Both the position numbers and the translations under genes were made by a program. A stretch of DNA of 64,000 bases from NCBI RefSeq assembly GCF_018332655.1, contig NZ_BOQL01000016.1:89801-153800 (forward strand). The letters are read 5' to 3'. The notes under the pieces were generated by a model. The model ran no database searches and was not told the origin of the DNA. It saw nothing but the letters and a program-made list of their open reading frames with translations. This DNA is from Actinoplanes auranticolor (lineage in GTDB: Bacteria > Actinomycetota > Actinomycetes > Mycobacteriales > Micromonosporaceae). Below, one piece after another: positions 10,114 through 18,681 of this stretch. Every line of letters begins with the position of its first letter. Position 1 is the stretch's first letter.

Positions 10114-10403
10114 GTCTGACCACGGCAGGCACGGACACCTTGATCAATACGGGATTACCCCCGTTCAGTCAACGATCCGTGCCTGTTTGGTCACCACCCG
10201 TACATCATTCGGTGGTGATCAGACCGTTGTGCAGAAGTGATCGTTGACGTGGCACCCTTGGAGCACGGCACACTAGCCCGACCACGTGTGACTTGGGTCC
10301 CCCCGGGGCACAGTGGGAAGGCTGTTAGGGCCAAGGGTGTTGCACCATGGGTGAGCAGTAGCCGAGGAACATGTTCATCGGTGACGACCAGAGGAGGAAG
10401 GCG
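10114..10403. other. structured intergenic region after sigA
   Basis: 290 bases without a gene. They hold a long-range inverted repeat (10126-10185) with a small inner stem (ACGGG 10149-10153 with CCCGT 10160-10164). A second hairpin follows, with arms TCACCACC (10191-10198) and GGTGGTGA (10211-10218). Neither is followed by a classical T-tract. They could end sigA transcription or form a leader for the DUF7455 gene. Confidence 0.45.
10126..10185 (+). terminator. inverted repeat downstream of sigA, possible terminator
   Basis: CAGGCACGGA at 10126-10135 pairs perfectly with TCCGTGCCTG at 10176-10185, enclosing a smaller stem. The right arm is followed only by TTTGG, so it is a weak intrinsic terminator at best. 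Confidence 0.4.
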
Positions 10404-10643
10404 ATGACCCCGACTCTCACGCCGCCGGCGGGAACGGTGGCCGGACCAGCAGCCGATGAACGGTGCGACCGCTGCAATGCAGCCGGAAAGCTCCGTTTGA
10501 CCCTGGCTGGTGGCAGCGAGCTGGTGTTCTGCGGACACCACGCCAACAGGTACGCCGAGGACCTGGTGAAGATCACGGTCCAGTACAAGGCGGACCCGGA
10601 GTTCTCCTGGCGTGGCGCAGACATGATGTCTAACTCCAACTAA
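10404..10643 (+). CDS. DUF7455 family small zinc-ribbon-like protein
   Basis: A 79-residue protein with CDRCNAAGKL near residue 25 and FCGHHANRY near residue 47, a CxxC...CxHH arrangement likely to bind one metal ion. The core LTLAGGSELVFCGHHAN is typical of the actinobacterial DUF7455 family found after the principal sigma factor gene. Function is unknown. The ATG at 10404 was chosen because a very strong GAGGAGGAAGG precedes it by 3-10 bases; an upstream in-frame ATG lacks one. It is monocistronic, closed by a strong terminator. Confidence 0.85.
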   Translation: MTPTLTPPAGTVAGPAADERCDRCNAAGKLRLTLAGGSELVFCGHHANRYAEDLVKITVQYKADPEFSWRGADMMSNSN

Positions 10644-10658
10644 CCCCCGATAGACGAT

Positions 10659-10697
10659 CTGAGGGGCGCCCGGTGTGGGCGCCCCTCAGTGTTTTTT
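10659..10697 (+). terminator. strong intrinsic terminator of the DUF7455 gene
   Basis: A perfect 13-bp stem (CTGAGGGGCGCCC at 10659-10671 with its complement at 10677-10689), a 5-base loop and TGTTTTTT immediately after. This is the clearest rho-independent terminator in the window. Confidence 0.92.
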
Positions 10698-10979
10698 CGG
10701 GTGGTTGCACTGGTGGGCTTGGCCGCCGGCCATGCCGCGCATTCAGGCCACGCCGCCCGGCAGGTAGCTGCCTCGTGCCGATGGGGCCGTCAGGTATTTC
10801 GGTGGTCCAGCCACCGCGCCGCGCAGTCAGCCAGCCCGACCCGACACCAGGTCCCGGCTCAACCGACCCTCGTGCGGGCTGCCGGACGTCCCGCCCGCAC
10901 GAGCGAGCGGGACTCAGCGGGGCACGCGTCGTGGGCGTATTGCTCGGCTGGGGTGCTTATGTCGGGATAGGCGGTTCTG
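10698..10979. other. intergenic stretch between a terminator and the helicase 3' end
   Basis: About 280 bases with no gene, promoter or repeat I can support. The several ORFs that cross it are frame shadows with no family features. Confidence 0.5.
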
Positions 10980-12701
10980 TTACATCGTTTGGATTGTGGC
11001 GATGCGTTCTTCGAGTTGTTCGATTGTTGCCTGGGCGCTCGGTGGGCCTCCGCACAGCCGGCGGAGTTCGGCGTGGATCTTGCCGTGGGGCAGGTTCGTG
11101 CGGTGGTGGTGGGCCGCCACCAGAGTGTTCAGCTGGCGGCGGAGACTGTTGCGGCGTTCGCCCGCGCTCAGGGTCACCACCGGCTCGCGCTGGGCCGGGA
11201 CCGGCTCAGCCGCCTTCTGCCGCTTCTGCGCCGCCAGTTGCTCGCTCTGCCGCCGTTCCAGCAGCACGCTCACCTGGTCCGGCGTCAGGAGGCCCGGCAG
11301 CCCCAGGTATTCCTCCTCCTCGGGCGTGCCCGTACGGGCCCCCGTGCCGAACGAGGCGCCGTCGTAGATCACCTGGTCCAGCTCGGCCGTCGCCGACAGG
11401 GCTTCGAACCTCTTCTCCAGGTCGCCCTCGGCGTCTTCCGCCCGCTGTGCTCGTTCCAGCAGGGCGTCGTCCAGGCCGTCCGGGTCCTTCGGGGCGCCCA
11501 GGATGTGGTCGCGTTCGGCTTCCATCTCGCTGGCCAGGCCCAGCAGGTGCGGGACGCTGGGCAGGAAGACCGTGGCCGTCTCGCCGGTGCGGCGGGCGCG
11601 GACGAAGCGGCCGATCGCCTGGGCGAAGTAGAGCGGGGTCGAGGCGCTGGTCGCGTACACGCCGACGGCCAGGCGGGGGATGTCGACGCCTTCCGACACC
11701 ATGCGGACCGCGACCATCCAGCGTTCGTCGGAGAGGGCGAACGAGGCGATCCGGGCCGAGGCGCCCTGGTCGTCGGAGAGGACGACCACCGCCGGCTGGC
11801 CGGTGATCTCGCCGAGCAGTTTCGCGTACGCCCGGGCGGTCTGCTGGTCGCTGGCGATGACCAGGCCGCCGGCGTCGGTCATGCCGTGCTCGCGCAGCCG
11901 GGACAGCCGCGCGTCGGCCGCCCGCAGCACCTGGGGCATCCAGTCGCCGCGGTGGTCCAGGGCGGTGCGCCAGGCCTGGGCCACCAGGTCCTTGGTCATC
12001 GGCTCGCCGAGGCGGGCCGCCAGCTCGTCTCCGGCGTTGGTCCGCCACCGCGTCTCGCCGGAGTACGCCATGAACAGCACCGGCCGGACGACGCCGTCGC
12101 GCAGCGCGTCCGAGTAGCCGTAGACCGAGTCGGAGCGGGACCGCTGCAGGCCGTTGTCGCCCCGCTCGTAGACGACGAACGGGATCGGGTTGTCGTCCGA
12201 GCGGAACGGCGTCCCGGTCAGCATGAGCCGGCGCTCGGCCTCCTCGAAGGCCGACTTCACCCCGTCGCCCCAGGTACGGGAGTCGCCGGCGTGGTGGATC
12301 TCGTCCAGGATGACCATCGTCGGGCGGGTCATCGTGCGCCGCCGGTGCACCGCCGGCGCCATGCCCACCTGCGCGTACGTCAGCACGGCCCCGTGGAAGT
12401 CCCGCGAGGAGTGCACGTCGGCGTTGCGGAACGACGGGTCGAGCTGGATGCCGACCCGGGCCGCCGCGTTCGCCCACTGGGTCTTCAGGTGCTCGGTCGG
12501 GCACACCACCGTGACCGCCTCGACCGTGCCGTCGGCCAGCAGCTCGGCGGCGATCCGCAGGGCGAAGGTGGTCTTGCCCGCGCCCGGGGTCGCGACGGCC
12601 ATGAAGTCGGGGCTGCGCCTTCGCAGATACTCCACCAGGGCCTTGCGCTGCCAGGCCCGCAGCGGCGGGAAGGTCTCCAGATTCGGCAGGGGCGGACTCA
12701 A
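10980..12701 (-). CDS. DEAD/DEAH-box superfamily 2 helicase
   Basis: A 573-residue SF2 ATPase. Walker A is ATPGAGKTT (about residues 37-45). The Walker B/motif II is LDEIHHAGD, a DEIH variant of DEAH. Motif III is LTGTPFRSD. The C-terminal RecA domain carries VRMVSEGVDIPRL and motif VI QAIGRFVRARR. The last 130 residues are helical and charged and include LLTPDQVSVLLERRQ. It resembles a helicase family widely conserved in actinomycetes near the principal sigma gene; its substrate is unknown. The start is a TTG at 12701, supported by GAGAGG 10 bases upstream. Confidence 0.88.
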   Translation of the reverse strand: MSPPLPNLETFPPLRAWQRKALVEYLRRRSPDFMAVATPGAGKTTFALRIAAELLADGTVEAVTVVCPTEHLKTQWANAAARVGIQLDPSFRNADVHSSRDFHGAVLTYAQVGMAPAVHRRRTMTRPTMVILDEIHHAGDSRTWGDGVKSAFEEAERRLMLTGTPFRSDDNPIPFVVYERGDNGLQRSRSDSVYGYSDALRDGVVRPVLFMAYSGETRWRTNAGDELAARLGEPMTKDLVAQAWRTALDHRGDWMPQVLRAADARLSRLREHGMTDAGGLVIASDQQTARAYAKLLGEITGQPAVVVLSDDQGASARIASFALSDERWMVAVRMVSEGVDIPRLAVGVYATSASTPLYFAQAIGRFVRARRTGETATVFLPSVPHLLGLASEMEAERDHILGAPKDPDGLDDALLERAQRAEDAEGDLEKRFEALSATAELDQVIYDGASFGTGARTGTPEEEEYLGLPGLLTPDQVSVLLERRQSEQLAAQKRQKAAEPVPAQREPVVTLSAGERRNSLRRQLNTLVAAHHHRTNLPHGKIHAELRRLCGGPPSAQATIEQLEERIATIQTM

Positions 12702-12837
12702 GCTCGACGATCCTCTCGACTCTCACCACGTGCTGTTGCGGACGGGCCACGGCAACCCGGCGGGTCACAGCAAAATGCCCCCGCGCGACGGCCGCAGAGG
12801 CGAAACCCAGCATAGCGGCGGGCGGGCGCCGCCGTGG

Positions 12838-13452
12838 TCACGGCACAGCGACGGGCGCCGACCAGCGCCGGTAGAGCGCGAGCAGCCGTACCCCCGTCAT
12901 CGCCGCCGCGGACAGCGCCAGCGGGAGCGGGCCGGCCAGCTCGAGCCGGCTCAGCAGGGTCACCGCCGCCGCGCCGCCGAGCGCGACCACCGCGTAGATG
13001 TCGCGCTGGAGCACCACCGGGATCTCCCCGGTGAGCAGGTCGCGGGCCACGCCGCCGCCGATGCCGGTGAGCATGCCGATCAGGCAGGCGCCGACGGCCG
13101 GTACGCCGGCCTCCAGGGCCTTGAGCGTGCCGGTGACGGTGAACAGGCCCAGCCCGGCCGCGTCGAGCAGCAGCACGGTGCGCCGCAGCCGGTTGAGCTG
13201 CGGGTGCAGGTAGAAGACCGCCACGGAGGCGCAGACGGCCGTGACGGCGTACCGCCAGTCGCCGAAGGCCAGCGGCGGCACCGCGTCGATCACGAGATCG
13301 CGCAGGAGGCCGCCGCCGAGCGCCGCCACGAAGCCGACGAAGCCCACGCCGAACAGGTCGAGTCGCTTCGCAACCGCGGCGCCGGCGCCGGAGGCCGCGA
13401 AGACGGCCACGCCGATCAGGTCCGCGACCAGCAGGCTGTAGCCGCCTGTCAC
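12838..13452 (-). CDS. TRIC-type cation channel family protein (formerly UPF0126)
   Basis: A 204-residue membrane protein with about seven transmembrane helices in two related halves. Each half carries the family signature: AALGGGLLRDLVIDAVPP (about residues 43-60) and GIGGGVARDLLTGEIPVVL (about 130-148). Bacterial TRIC homologues form trimeric monovalent-cation channels; the physiological role here is unknown. The GTG start at 13452 lies 16 bases downstream of the DUF3039 stop, so the two may be co-transcribed. Confidence 0.88.
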   Translation of the reverse strand: MTGGYSLLVADLIGVAVFAASGAGAAVAKRLDLFGVGFVGFVAALGGGLLRDLVIDAVPPLAFGDWRYAVTAVCASVAVFYLHPQLNRLRRTVLLLDAAGLGLFTVTGTLKALEAGVPAVGACLIGMLTGIGGGVARDLLTGEIPVVLQRDIYAVVALGGAAAVTLLSRLELAGPLPLALSAAAMTGVRLLALYRRWSAPVAVP

Positions 13453-13468
13453 GAGAGCGGGCCGGGGG

Positions 13469-13687
13469 TCAGTGCTTCATCGACTCGTAGATCTCCTTGC
13501 ACTGCGGGCACACCGGCGAGCCCGGCTTCGGCGACTTGGTCACCGGGAACTTCTCCCCGCAGAGAGCGATCACGAAGGTGCCCATCACGGCACTCTCGGC
13601 GATCTTCTCTTTGCGCACGTAGTGGAACATCTCGGGACCGGTGTCGGCGTCCTTGGTCTCCGGACGCTCCAGGATCTGCGTGCTCAC
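13469..13687 (-). CDS. DUF3039 family protein
   Basis: A 72-residue protein. After a variable start it has the family core MFHYVRKEKIAESAVMGTFV, LCGEKFPVTKSPKPGSPVC and PQCKEIYESM. One His, a Cys and a CxxC knuckle could co-ordinate a metal. DUF3039 is an actinobacterial family of unknown function. Upstream lies a 13-bp palindrome at 13701-13713 (CATGAG-T-CTCATG) that overlaps its probable leader. Confidence 0.9.
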   Translation of the reverse strand: MSTQILERPETKDADTGPEMFHYVRKEKIAESAVMGTFVIALCGEKFPVTKSPKPGSPVCPQCKEIYESMKH

Positions 13688-13700
13688 GGCATCTGCCCTT

Positions 13701-13713
13701 CATGAGTCTCATG
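13701..13713. promoter_or_regulatory. 13-bp palindrome upstream of the DUF3039 gene
   Basis: CATGAG and CTCATG flank a single T, 14 bases upstream of the ATG on the minus strand. This close to the start it could affect translation or bind a regulator; short palindromes also arise by chance. Confidence 0.3.
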
Positions 13714-13862
13714 ACTGTGTGCTCGATGGCACAGTGCCGCTGAATGGGCACTGTTGCCGGCCCCGCGTGCCCCCCGGTCACCGCGGAAGAAGCTCCAACC
13801 CACAAGTCTGACACCTCACGCCTGGTCGGTCCAACGACAACGGAGCTCCGGAGCCCCGTACC

Positions 13863-14840
13863 GTGGCCATCGTGACCGATTCCACGCGGCAGATGGGCCG
13901 CTTTGCCATCCGTTACGGCGACCACGTGTCCCGGGCGCGCCGCGACGGGCGCCCGGTGGTGGCGCTGGAGAGCACGATCGTCTCCCACGGCCTGCCCCGG
14001 CCCGACAACCTGCGGGTGGCCCGGGAGATCGAGCAGACCGTCCGCGACAACGGTGCCGTCCCGGCCACCATCGGGATGATCGGCGGTGAGCTCGTCGTCG
14101 GGCTCGAGGACCACCAGATCGAACACCTGGCCGGCGCCGACGGCGTGGCCAAGCTCTCCGTCCGCGATCTCGCCGTCGCCGCCGCCACCGGCGCCGACGG
14201 GGCCACCACGGTCGCCGCCACCAGCGCGATCGCCGCGGCGGCGGGGATCGGCGTCTTCGCCACTGGCGGGCTCGGCGGCGTGCACCGCGAGGCGAACAGC
14301 ACCTTCGACGAGTCCAACGACCTGACCACGCTGGCCCGGACGCCGATCGTAGTGGTCTGCGCCGGGGTCAAGTCGATCCTCGACGTCGGGGCCACCCTGG
14401 AGCGCCTGGAGACCCTGGGCGTCTCCGTCGCCGGGTACGGCACCCACCGCTTCCCGGGCTTCTTCGTCACCGACGGCGGCTTCGACGTCGACTGGCGGCT
14501 GGACTCCCCGAAGCAGGTCGCCGACGTCATCGCCGCCCGGGCGGACCAGGGCGTCGGCGCGGGCGCCCTGGTGCTGGGCAACCCGCTGCCGGCCGACGAG
14601 CAGCTCGACCCGGCGCTGCACGACCGCACCCTGGCCGAGGGGCTGGAGCTGCTGGCCCGCGACGGTGTCACCGGCAAGGCGGTGACCCCGTTCCTGCTGG
14701 CCCACTTCCACAGCAGCACCGAGGGCCGGAGCCTGGCCGTCAACGTGCGGATCATCCTGCGCAACGCGGCCCTGGCCGCGCAGATCGCCGCCGCCGCCAC
14801 TCCGGCGCCGGCGACGCTCGGTTTCGCCCTCCCGGCATGA
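13863..14840 (+). CDS. psuG: pseudouridine-5'-phosphate glycosidase
   Basis: A 325-residue enzyme that splits pseudouridine 5'-phosphate into uracil and ribose 5-phosphate. Motifs: VALESTIVSHGLPRPDN (catalytic Glu), ATSAIAAAAGIGVFATGGLG, GGVHREANSTFDESNDL (Asp and metal site), and VCAGVKSILDVGATLE, whose Lys forms the covalent adduct. The C-terminus has KAVTPFLLAHFHSSTEGRSL. GTG at 13863 was used; a second GTG nine bases later is also possible. It is followed after 76 bases by the kinase psuK, completing a pseudouridine catabolic pair. Confidence 0.93.
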   Translation: MAIVTDSTRQMGRFAIRYGDHVSRARRDGRPVVALESTIVSHGLPRPDNLRVAREIEQTVRDNGAVPATIGMIGGELVVGLEDHQIEHLAGADGVAKLSVRDLAVAAATGADGATTVAATSAIAAAAGIGVFATGGLGGVHREANSTFDESNDLTTLARTPIVVVCAGVKSILDVGATLERLETLGVSVAGYGTHRFPGFFVTDGGFDVDWRLDSPKQVADVIAARADQGVGAGALVLGNPLPADEQLDPALHDRTLAEGLELLARDGVTGKAVTPFLLAHFHSSTEGRSLAVNVRIILRNAALAAQIAAAATPAPATLGFALPA

Positions 14841-14916
14841 CCGACCGCGCCACGCCGGGAAGCCCTCCCGGCACGACCGATCGCACCGCGCCGCGGACAC
14901 CGGACGTGAGCGCCGG
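14841..14916. repeat. short direct repeat and hairpin between psuG and psuK
   Basis: The psuG 3' end and spacer contain two near-copies of a motif beginning CTCCCGGCATGACCGACC (second copy CTCCCGGCACGACCGATC). The arms GCCGGGA and TCCCGGC form a 7-bp hairpin. This may tune the relative expression of the two genes or be a slip duplication. Confidence 0.35.
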
Positions 14917-15804
14917 GTGAGCGTGCTGGTCGTCGGCGATCTCGTGACCGACGTGCTGGTCGCGCACGCCGGGCCGCTCGCCGTCGGCTCGGACACCGAG
15001 GCGCGGATCTCGGTCGGCGGGGGCGGGCAGGCGGCCAACACGGCCGCCTGGCTCGCCCATGCCGGGGCGGGGGCCACCCTGATCGCCGCGGTCGGTGACG
15101 ACCACGCCGGCCGGGAACGGATCGCCGAACTGGTCGCCGCCGGGGTGCGGTGCGCGGTGCGAGCGCATCCGGGCGTACCGACCGGGAGTGTGGTGGTGCT
15201 CAGCTCGGCCGACGAGCGCACGATGATCACCGACCGGGGGGCCGCGCTGCTGCTCGACCCGGCGGACGTCACGGCTGCCGTCAGGGCCGCGCAGGGCGTC
15301 ACCCACCTGCACCTCTCCGGCTATCCGCTGCTGCACGCCGGGTCACGGCCGGGTGGGCTGGCCGCGCTCGCGGCGGCCCGGGAGCGCGGGCTGACCACCA
15401 GCGTGGACGCGGCGTCGGCCGAGCCGCTCCGGCAGCTCGGCGCCCGGGCGTTCCTCGATCTGCTGTGCGGCATCGACCTCCTGCTGTGCAATGCCGACGA
15501 GGCGGCCGTGCTGGGCGGGACAGGTCCGGCCGAGGAACAGGCAGCCGCGCTGACCGCGGTGGCGGTCAACGTGGTGGTCAAACGTGGGGGCGACGGTGCC
15601 GTCTGGGCGTCCCGGGACGGGGTGTTGCGGTCGGTCGCGGGTGTGCGCGTACCCCCGCTTGATCCGACCGGGGCGGGTGACGCCTTCGCGGCCGGCCTGC
15701 TCACCGCGTGGTGTTCGGGTGCGGATCCGGCGGCCGCGCTCACGGCCGGCGCCGCTCTCGGCGCTGCGGCCGTGCAGACGGCCGGCGCGCGGCCGGTGTC
15801 CTAG
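14917..15804 (+). CDS. psuK: PfkB-family carbohydrate kinase, probable pseudouridine kinase
   Basis: A 295-residue ribokinase-fold kinase. PfkB signature 1 is the glycine-rich VGGGGQAANTAAWLAHAGA (about residues 29-47). Signature 2 is LDPTGAGDAFAAGLL near residue 250, with the anion-hole GAGD and the catalytic-base Asp. Immediate linkage to psuG argues that it phosphorylates pseudouridine at the 5' position; substrate assignment rests on this context. The GTG start at 14917 gives MSVLVVGDLVTDV. Its TAG stop shares a CTAG palindrome with the stop of the convergent DUF3099 gene. Confidence 0.85.
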   Translation: MSVLVVGDLVTDVLVAHAGPLAVGSDTEARISVGGGGQAANTAAWLAHAGAGATLIAAVGDDHAGRERIAELVAAGVRCAVRAHPGVPTGSVVVLSSADERTMITDRGAALLLDPADVTAAVRAAQGVTHLHLSGYPLLHAGSRPGGLAALAAARERGLTTSVDAASAEPLRQLGARAFLDLLCGIDLLLCNADEAAVLGGTGPAEEQAAALTAVAVNVVVKRGGDGAVWASRDGVLRSVAGVRVPPLDPTGAGDAFAAGLLTAWCSGADPAAALTAGAALGAAAVQTAGARPVS

Positions 15805-16142
15805 GGCTCGACGTCGATGGTGCGCTGCTTGATGACCTCGGCCGCCTCCGGCTCGAGGATGCGCTGCTGGTTGACCGCCGGGCTCGCCGCTGGGTTGGCC
15901 CGGCTCTTCGGCGGGCGGTCGTTGGCGATCAGCACCGCCGCCCACGGCAGGAAGACCATGCCGATGGCGCAGAGGACCAGCCAGAGCGGGAGCAACGGCG
16001 GACGGACGCTGACCAGGACAGCGCCGATGATCAGGCAGGCGGCGCGGCCACCCATCATGGTCACGTAACGGATCTGGCGGCTGCGGAACTGTTCGCTCGG
16101 GCTGCGAGCGGCGTTGGTGATCAACACCGGCTGCTTCTTCAC
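15801..16142 (-). CDS. DUF3099 family membrane protein
   Basis: A 113-residue protein. The N-terminal motif PVLITNAARSPSEQFRSRQIRY is the DUF3099 hallmark. Two transmembrane helices follow (about residues 35-55 and 58-80: AACLIIGAVLVSVR and LLPLWLVLCAIGMVFLPWA), then an ANDRPP motif and a short cytosolic tail. Function is unknown. The GTG at 16142 has GGAG seven bases upstream. It ends tail to tail with psuK in a 4-bp overlap. Confidence 0.85.
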   Translation of the reverse strand: MKKQPVLITNAARSPSEQFRSRQIRYVTMMGGRAACLIIGAVLVSVRPPLLPLWLVLCAIGMVFLPWAAVLIANDRPPKSRANPAASPAVNQQRILEPEAAEVIKQRTIDVEP

Positions 16143-16299
16143 CTTGGATCTCCGATCGACAACCCATCCTCGCACCGTCACCGGGCAGGTGCCCAGAATC
16201 GACGCAGATGCTCGCCGCCCGCACCGGCCCATCCGGGCCGGTAACGGGTCCGTGGTGCCGAATGTTTCAGATAACGGCTGAGCTACCGAACATGCAGAT

Positions 16300-18681
16300 G
16301 TGCGGTGGCTGCCCTGCGGGCTGAACCGGCGACGCTGGTCCGGCGTCGCCCTCGTCGTGGTGGTCGCGCTGCTGGGCTGCGGGATGTCGTGGATCGCCGC
16401 GCGGACCGCGCGCACTGCCGAGCTGCGCTACGCCGCGCAGCTCATGGACCGCTACACCAGCGACCTCACCCGGGCGATCACCACCCAGATCCAGCGGTAC
16501 GGCGACACGCTCGCCGACGTCTCCATCGCGCTCGGCTCCCAGACCGACCTGACCGCCGGCGACTTCACCTGGATCACCAACAAGGTCAGTAACCGTCGCC
16601 TACCCGGCGCCACCTCGCTCGGCTTCGTGGTCTCCACCCCGGCCACCGGTGTCGCCGCGACGCAGTCGTACTGGCGTGGCCGGGGCGCCACCGGCCTGAC
16701 CCTGCGTCCGGCCGTGACCGCCGGGGAGCACGCGTTCGAGGTGTTCACCCGCTCCTTCGACGGCGTGCCCGCGCGGCCCGGCACGGACCTGTCCGCGTCC
16801 CCGGCGGCCGCCAAGGCCCTGCAGGACGCGTACACGGTCGGCGGTTTCGCTGTCAGCCGGGCGTACGTGCTGCTCAAGGACCAGGGGCTACCGGCGGCCG
16901 AGCAGCAGCTCTCGTTCCTGTTCGCCGTGCCGGTCTCGCGCATCGGCGGCGCCTTCCGCGGCTGGCTGACCATGGGGGTGCACGGGCGCGACCTGCTCAC
17001 CGAGACGCTGCGGACCCAGGCCCACGGCGCGGTGGCCGCCGACCTGGACGATCCCACCGACGCGGTCGAACGGGCCATCGCCAGCTCCGGGATCCCCGCG
17101 GCCGGCTACGCCCGCGCGCTCGACCGCGTCGCCACCGTCTCCGCCGGGTTGCGCACCTGGAAGCTCGCGGTGCACCCCACCGAGCAGCTGCTGCGGGAGA
17201 CCGACCGCGGCATCGTGAAGACCACCTTCGCCGTGTCCATGACCATCGCGATGCTGCTCACCATGCTCGTCGCCCTGCTCACCGGGGCCCGCAACCGGGC
17301 GATGGGCAAGGTCGACGCGGCCACGGCGGCACTACGCGGCGACATCGAACGCCGGCAACAGGTCGAGAACCGGCTGCGCGAACGCGAACTCGAACTCGAA
17401 CAGATGGCCCTGCACGACCCGCTGACCGGGCTGGCCAACCGGGCCGGCCTGGACGCCCGGCTGACCGAGGCCGTGGGCCGGCGTACCGACATCGCCCTGC
17501 TGCTGATCGACCTCGACGACTTCAAGCTGGTCAACGACGTGCACGGGCACGCCGCCGGTGACGCGATGCTGACCGAGTTCGCCCAGATCCTGCTGGCCGG
17601 CGTACGGGCCGGCGACGTGGCCGCCCGGATCGGCGGCGACGAGTTCGTGGTGCTGGTCACCGGCGTGACCAGCCCGGACCAGGCGGTCGCGGCGGCCCAG
17701 CGGATCCTGGCCATGGCAGCTGCGGCCCCGGTCCACCTGGGTGACGACCTGCTTCCGGTACGCGCCAGCGTCGGCGTGGCGACCAGCCGCCCCGACGACA
17801 CCCCGAAGGAACTGCTGCGCCGCGCCGACATCGCCATGTACCAGGCCAAGCACCTGGGCACCCACGGCATCCAGCTGCACGACCCGTCGATGAGCGACCG
17901 CCGCGCCGCCGACGCCCAGCTCGGCGAGGACCTGGCCGGCGCCTCGGAACGCGGCGAGCTGCACGTGCTCTACCAGCCGCTGGTCGACCTGGCGGACGCC
18001 CGCCCGGTCGGGGTCGAGGCGCTGGTCCGCTGGCACCACCCGCGGCTGGGCGTGGTCTCACCGACCCGGTTCATCCCGATCGCCGAGCGCAGCGGCACGA
18101 TCGCCGACATCGGCCTGTGGGTGCTGGAGACGGCCTGCCGCCAGGTCGTGGAGTGGGGCGACCTCTACGTCAGCGTCAACCTGTCCCCGCGGCAGCTGCC
18201 GGAGGAGTCACTGGTGGCCGACGTGCTGGGGGTGCTGGCGCGTACCGGGCTGGCGCCGGACCGGCTGTGCCTGGAGATCACCGAATCGGCGCTCGTGGAC
18301 GAGAGCGCCGGCATCGCCAAGCTGCGGGCGCTGCGCGACCACGGCATCCACGTGGCGATCGACGACTTCGGCACCGGCTACTCGTCGCTGCACTACCTGA
18401 CCCGGCTGCCGGTCGACATCCTCAAGATCGACCGCAGCTTCGTGGCCCAGCTCGACGGCACCCCGGAAGGCTCGGGCATCACCGAGGCGATCCTGCGGCT
18501 GAGCCAGGTGCTGCACCTCAAGACCGTGGCCGAGGGCATCGAGAACGCGGAGCAGGCGGCGGAACTCCAGCTGCTCGGCTGCGGCATCGGGCAGGGCTAC
18601 CTCTTCGCCCGGCCGCTGCCTCCGGCCGACCTCTTCGAGCTGCTGATCAGCCCTTCGCGGCAGCCTTCATCTCCTTCTTGA
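16300..18681 (+). CDS. membrane-bound CHASE-GGDEF-EAL protein (c-di-GMP turnover)
   Basis: A 793-residue protein. TM1 is near residues 10-32, a CHASE-type extracellular sensor spans about 45-300, and TM2 is near 309-328. The GGDEF domain has an intact RIGGDEFVVL active site (445-449), preceded five residues earlier by RAGD, a product-inhibition I-site. The EAL domain keeps VEALVRWHH (about 573), SVNLSPRQL, LEITESAL, IDDFGTGYSS (about 687), KIDRSFV and AEGIE. All expected catalytic residues for both synthesis and hydrolysis of cyclic di-GMP are present, so it may be bifunctional. Start GTG 16300. The 3' end overlaps the convergent HhH-GPD gene by 35 bp. Confidence 0.93.
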   Translation: MRWLPCGLNRRRWSGVALVVVVALLGCGMSWIAARTARTAELRYAAQLMDRYTSDLTRAITTQIQRYGDTLADVSIALGSQTDLTAGDFTWITNKVSNRRLPGATSLGFVVSTPATGVAATQSYWRGRGATGLTLRPAVTAGEHAFEVFTRSFDGVPARPGTDLSASPAAAKALQDAYTVGGFAVSRAYVLLKDQGLPAAEQQLSFLFAVPVSRIGGAFRGWLTMGVHGRDLLTETLRTQAHGAVAADLDDPTDAVERAIASSGIPAAGYARALDRVATVSAGLRTWKLAVHPTEQLLRETDRGIVKTTFAVSMTIAMLLTMLVALLTGARNRAMGKVDAATAALRGDIERRQQVENRLRERELELEQMALHDPLTGLANRAGLDARLTEAVGRRTDIALLLIDLDDFKLVNDVHGHAAGDAMLTEFAQILLAGVRAGDVAARIGGDEFVVLVTGVTSPDQAVAAAQRILAMAAAAPVHLGDDLLPVRASVGVATSRPDDTPKELLRRADIAMYQAKHLGTHGIQLHDPSMSDRRAADAQLGEDLAGASERGELHVLYQPLVDLADARPVGVEALVRWHHPRLGVVSPTRFIPIAERSGTIADIGLWVLETACRQVVEWGDLYVSVNLSPRQLPEESLVADVLGVLARTGLAPDRLCLEITESALVDESAGIAKLRALRDHGIHVAIDDFGTGYSSLHYLTRLPVDILKIDRSFVAQLDGTPEGSGITEAILRLSQVLHLKTVAEGIENAEQAAELQLLGCGIGQGYLFARPLPPADLFELLISPSRQPSSPS

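Noticed and set aside
10673..11806. A 377-codon frame over the intergenic region and helicase end
   Set aside because: Pro/Arg-rich translation of GC-rich DNA antisense to the helicase; no start signal.
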